Shown: positions 5,778-8,903 of the stretch, piece by piece
How the letters are laid out: each line of letters opens with the position of its first letter
Position numbering within the stretch: position 1 is the first letter of the stretch
The notes under the pieces: model-generated
Told to the model about the DNA's origin: nothing
What the model saw: the letters and a program-made list of their open reading frames with translations, nothing else
Database searches by the model: none
Position numbers and translations under genes: made by a program
Assembly: GCA_946644025.1 (NCBI GenBank)
Contig: CAMPCG010000103.1
Coordinates: forward strand, 1-8,903
Source: an uncultured Prevotellaceae bacterium
GTDB lineage: Bacteria > Bacteroidota > Bacteroidia > Bacteroidales > Bacteroidaceae
Reading direction: 5' to 3'
Length of the DNA: 8,903 bases

Positions 5778-8700
5778 TTAGTGCTTTGTAACCAACTTTC
5801 CGCCCACGATGTAGATGCCGCGGGGCAGGCTGTCCCACTGCTCTCGTGTGCCTACCTTCAGGCCCTGCAGGGTGTAGACGGCGGTGTTGGGCGTCGGGTG
5901 CTGGGTGCTGAGTGTAGGCGAGTCGATGCCGACGGCTGTGCCCAGCAGGCAGAAGTTGAAGTAGACGGGGTCGTCGTACCGGGCGGGGGTGGCATCGTGC
6001 AGATACTTGCCCGTGCCGACGTTCTTCAGCGAGAATCCCTTGTCGTCGACGTACTCAATGTCCCACACGGCACCATTCTTCATATCCTGGCCGTTCTGGT
6101 CCTTCAGTCCCAGTATGAAGCTGCACCACTGTCCCTCGGTGTCGGGCTGCGAGTTGAGGTAGCCGGGGCTGCCCCAGATGGTGTAGGGATTGCCGTTGGG
6201 CTGAATGAGTCGCAGCAGATAGCCGTTGCCGGCCGAGCTCTCTTCGAGGCGGAAGAGGTAGCCCGTGTTGCTGTCGTTGAAGGCCGTGGCGTAGGCGTCG
6301 AAGCCCAGGTTCTGGTCGGTGGAGCCGTAGAAGGCCTTCTTGGCGTTCTCCTCACAGATGGCAAAGGGCGTGGAGCCTATCTCGTCGAGGCTGGTGAAGC
6401 GCTTGACGATGTCCTTGCCGGTGTCGGGCTGTCCCGGCTCTTCAATGTCGATGTCGATGCCCATCAGCTTCAGCATCTGCTGGGCGTAGCGGGCTCCCAT
6501 GGTGCGGTAGCCCTGGGCGGTGAAGTGCAGGCCGTCGCCCTTCTGCGGACAGTCGGCCGAGGAGATGACGTACGAGTTGGGGATGACGCTGGGCACCCGT
6601 GCGATGACGTTGTTGTGGAGCCAGCAGGCGCCGCCCTGTGCCTGGCTGACGGTCTCGCCGACGAGCAGGGGCACCTGCGTCGCGTCGAGCTTCAGGTCTG
6701 AGATGAGGCGGTCGTAGATCTTCTTCACCTTCTGGGGCCAGTCGGACTGGCCGTTGTTGCTCTCGCCCTGATGGAGCAGTATGCCCTTGATGACGCCCGA
6801 CTTCTGGGCCGTCCGCGCCATGTCGACAAGGCGCTGGTAGGGGTCGTTGTCGTAGGCCTTGAAGTAATTGATGAGCCAGCCCTCAGAGCTGGGGTTCATC
6901 GAAGCGATGTACGAGGCCACCTCTTCCTGCATGAAGCCCTCAATCTTCGTGCCGCCGATGGCCACGTCGACCACGCCCACCTTGACGCTGTCGGGCAGGT
7001 TCTCAATCATGGTGCGTCCGAAGTAGTCGGCCATGCCCAGGCCCGTTCCCTGTCGCACGATGGGCGGCGTGGCGGTGTACCACTGTCCCATGGTGCGCTG
7101 GGGGCTGGAGAAGTTGACGCAGGCCAGCGTCTGGAACCGCGGGTCTACCGTCATGTCGACGGCCTCGGGGGTGGCGTTGCCCTCCATGTTCGACTGTCCG
7201 AAGCAGAGGTAGACGTAGAAGTTAGGATCGGCCGTAGAGGGCTGCTCCTCTCCACCGTCGGAGCGGGTGAAGACGAGCTTGTCCAGGTTGCCGTTGGCGC
7301 CGGTGATGGACACGCGCAGGGTGTGCTGGCCCTCGGGCAGTGCCATCGACAGCTTGGTCTTCACCGTGGCGTAGGTGTCCCAGCTGCCGCTGGCCGTCTG
7401 CGGTATGGTGAAGCGTGCCAGCTGGCGCGTCTGGTTGTTGCTGCGCAGGCTGAGGGTGAAGGCGGCCCCGGTGGTGCCCGACGAGACGAAGGCCTCGCAG
7501 TCGTACTCGCCGGCCTCCTTCACGTTGACGGTGTAGTCCATCCACTCGCCCGAGGCGGTATAGCCGATGGCGTAGCCGCCGTTGCCCCTCACGATGTCCA
7601 GGCCCTCGTTGTCGGTGCGGTAGCCCGTGTTGCCCTCGTCCTTGGCGTCAGAGTCGTGGAAGGACAGGCCCTCGCCGCCCTTGTCGAAGTTCTCGAGCTG
7701 CAGCGTGCCGGGCAGGGCGACCTCGGCGAAGGCCTCGCGGCGGCCGTTGACCTTCAGCGTGGTCTTACCGATGGTCTTCGACTCGCGGCCGTCGCCGTCG
7801 GTGGCAATGGCGGTGATGGTGTAGGTACCCTTCACCGTGGGCACAAACTGGGTGGTGTAGGGAGCCTCGGTCAGCGTGTCGACGGCCATGTCGTTGGCGA
7901 AGATGCGCACATGGGCAATGGTGCCGGCCGTCCACGTGGCGGTGGCGGTGACGGTCACGGTGTCGCCCACGTTGACGGTCGAGGGGCTCACCTTGGCCGT
8001 GGTCCTTATCGAGCCGTTGGTCTCCAGGCGGGTGAAGGTCATCTTGCCGATGTTGAACCCGCCGTTGTCGATGCAGAGGCAGAGTGTGCGGCGCCCGGCC
8101 TCGAGCGGGGTGGAGAGGCGCAGATGGAAGGTCTTATAGACTGACGTGCCGCCCGTATTGGGCACGCTGACGAAGTCGGAGAGGAACGTCAGGTTGCCGT
8201 AGTCGTTGTCGGCAAGGTGAAACATACCGTCGCTCCGGGCCGAGGCCACCTCTATGTCTAAGGAGTAGAGGCCGGCCTCCTTCACGTCGACGGTGTACTC
8301 CATCCATCCGCCCGTCTGGGTAAGGCCAGTGCGCGTGGCCTTGTTGTAGGACACGCCCTGGGCGCCGTTGTCATAGTTCTTGGCCTCGACGACGCCGGGC
8401 AGTTCGGCCACCTCGTCGCCGTAGGGCGAGCGCGGCGTAGTAGCGCTGAGCACCGTCACCCGCGACTCACGCTCCCAGGTGGTGCCGTCGGTGGCGGTCA
8501 CCACGGCCTTCAGGGTCTTGACGCCCGTGGAGGTGTAGGTCAGGTTGAAGATATAGGGGGCCTCGGTCTGCGTTCCGGCCAGCACGGTGCCCATGTAGAG
8601 CTCCACCTTCTCGATGGTCTTCGTGGCGGCGGTGGCGTCGACCCACACGGACAGCTTGTCGCCCTTGGCAACCTTCGTCGAGGCGGGCCTCACGTAGACG

Positions 8701-8903
8701 GAGAACTCCTTCTTGAATCCCGGGAAGGGGCTCTTGGCGCTCTTGGCCTTCTCGCTGGCCATGTACTGGCGCAGCCAGGTCATGGCGGGGCGGTCCTGGC
8801 CGTTGCGTATGATGCCGCTGTTGCCGTCGGTGGTCCAGGTGGCTCCGTAGATGTAGCCCCAGAGGGTGATGCCGGCGCAGTAGTCGGCCTCCCACATCAC
8901 GGG
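5778..8903 (-). CDS. Multidomain xylanolytic enzyme: GH10 (end only)-Ig-CBM6-Ig-CBM6-CE6/SASA acetylesterase-unassigned domain-sorting tail (5' end cut by window edge)
   Basis: The frame stays open to the right edge, so the true start lies outside; the nearby GTG and ATG codons (8900, 8897) are internal. Residues are numbered from the codon at 8900. Residues 1-48 are the end of a GH10 domain ('GITLWGYIYGATW...GIIRNGQDRPAMTWLRQYM'), lacking the catalytic glutamates in view. Then come an Ig-like domain (65-150), CBM6 (about 165-292, 'GGWMEYTVDVKEAGLY'), a second Ig-like domain (298-384) and a second CBM6 (395-546, 'GEWMDYTVNVKEAGEY'). The SASA/CE6 esterase spans about 560-815: nucleophile S570 in 'GQSNMEG', 'LLHQGESNNG' (708-717), and D789 and H792 in 'GDGLHFTAQGY'. 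Residues 829-986 form a domain I cannot assign, possibly another sugar-binding module. Residues 1007-1040 are a sorting tail like the xylanase's. The likely role is deacetylation and cleavage of acetylated xylan outside the cell. Deacetylation of another acetylated sugar is possible, but the GH10 fusion favours xylan. Confidence 0.92.
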   Translation of the reverse strand, partial: PVMWEADYCAGITLWGYIYGATWTTDGNSGIIRNGQDRPAMTWLRQYMASEKAKSAKSPFPGFKKEFSVYVRPASTKVAKGDKLSVWVDATAATKTIEKVELYMGTVLAGTQTEAPYIFNLTYTSTGVKTLKAVVTATDGTTWERESRVTVLSATTPRSPYGDEVAELPGVVEAKNYDNGAQGVSYNKATRTGLTQTGGWMEYTVDVKEAGLYSLDIEVASARSDGMFHLADNDYGNLTFLSDFVSVPNTGGTSVYKTFHLRLSTPLEAGRRTLCLCIDNGGFNIGKMTFTRLETNGSIRTTAKVSPSTVNVGDTVTVTATATWTAGTIAHVRIFANDMAVDTLTEAPYTTQFVPTVKGTYTITAIATDGDGRESKTIGKTTLKVNGRREAFAEVALPGTLQLENFDKGGEGLSFHDSDAKDEGNTGYRTDNEGLDIVRGNGGYAIGYTASGEWMDYTVNVKEAGEYDCEAFVSSGTTGAAFTLSLRSNNQTRQLARFTIPQTASGSWDTYATVKTKLSMALPEGQHTLRVSITGANGNLDKLVFTRSDGGEEQPSTADPNFYVYLCFGQSNMEGNATPEAVDMTVDPRFQTLACVNFSSPQRTMGQWYTATPPIVRQGTGLGMADYFGRTMIENLPDSVKVGVVDVAIGGTKIEGFMQEEVASYIASMNPSSEGWLINYFKAYDNDPYQRLVDMARTAQKSGVIKGILLHQGESNNGQSDWPQKVKKIYDRLISDLKLDATQVPLLVGETVSQAQGGACWLHNNVIARVPSVIPNSYVISSADCPQKGDGLHFTAQGYRTMGARYAQQMLKLMGIDIDIEEPGQPDTGKDIVKRFTSLDEIGSTPFAICEENAKKAFYGSTDQNLGFDAYATAFNDSNTGYLFRLEESSAGNGYLLRLIQPNGNPYTIWGSPGYLNSQPDTEGQWCSFILGLKDQNGQDMKNGAVWDIEYVDDKGFSLKNVGTGKYLHDATPARYDDPVYFNFCLLGTAVGIDSPTLSTQHPTPNTAVYTLQGLKVGTREQWDSLPRGIYIVGGKLVTKH
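5883..5912 (-). repeat. In-frame 7-bp repeat inside the esterase gene, in the linker before its sorting tail
   Basis: On the coding strand four heptamers plus two bases are seen: CTCAGCA, CCCAGCA, CCCGACG, CCCAACA, CC. They encode the low-complexity peptide 'LSTQHPTPNT' at about residues 997-1006. The unit resembles the intergenic array at 761-785. Because 7 is not a multiple of 3, the peptide is not itself repetitive. Confidence 0.7.

Noticed and set aside
6771..8144. 457-residue open frame on the plus strand within the esterase gene
   Set aside because: It is antisense to well-recognised CBM6, Ig and esterase domains, has Val/Gly/Ala/His-rich low-complexity sequence and no motifs.

Overview
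The window looks like chromosomal DNA from a GC-rich member of Bacteroidota, most likely a Prevotellaceae-type gut or rumen xylan degrader. Three things support this. Promoters match the Bacteroidota TAnnTTTG element, start codons lack Shine-Dalgarno sequences, and both secreted enzymes end in the 'VYxxQGxKV...GxYIxxGK' tail that Bacteroidota use for export or surface sorting. All five genes lie on the minus strand, so the transcriptional order runs from the right edge to the left edge.

Right part (8903 to 3207): a two-gene xylan-degradation unit with only 3 bases between the genes. The first gene is cut by the right edge. It encodes a large modular protein: the end of a GH10 xylanase domain, Ig-like, CBM6, Ig-like, CBM6, an SGNH/CE6-type acetylesterase (SASA family), an unassigned C-terminal domain and a sorting tail. 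The second gene encodes a complete GH10 endo-xylanase with an unusual N-terminal half resembling autotransporter beta-helix repeats, joined by an (NPD)n linker. Together they would cleave the xylan backbone and remove acetyl groups that block it. No SusC/SusD genes or regulator of the unit are in view.

Middle part (3144 to 1264): a polytopic membrane protein of the DUF6057 type with a soluble helical C-terminal half. It has its own promoter -7 element just after the xylanase stop codon.

Left part (1238 to 1): a clear -33/-7 promoter drives a small exported FMN-binding-domain protein. After a 124-base gap of low-complexity DNA comes a response regulator fused to a SpoIIE/RsbU-type PP2C phosphatase, cut by the left edge.

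The most unusual feature is the short-repeat DNA. The gap before the response regulator holds an 11-bp G-rich tandem array with G-quadruplex potential and a 7-bp CCTAACA-type array that supplies the stop codon of the FMN-binding gene. A related 7-bp array lies in frame inside the esterase gene, in the linker before its sorting tail. No RNA genes, CRISPR arrays, insertion sequences or convincing terminators were found, and no stretch over 300 bases lacks a gene.
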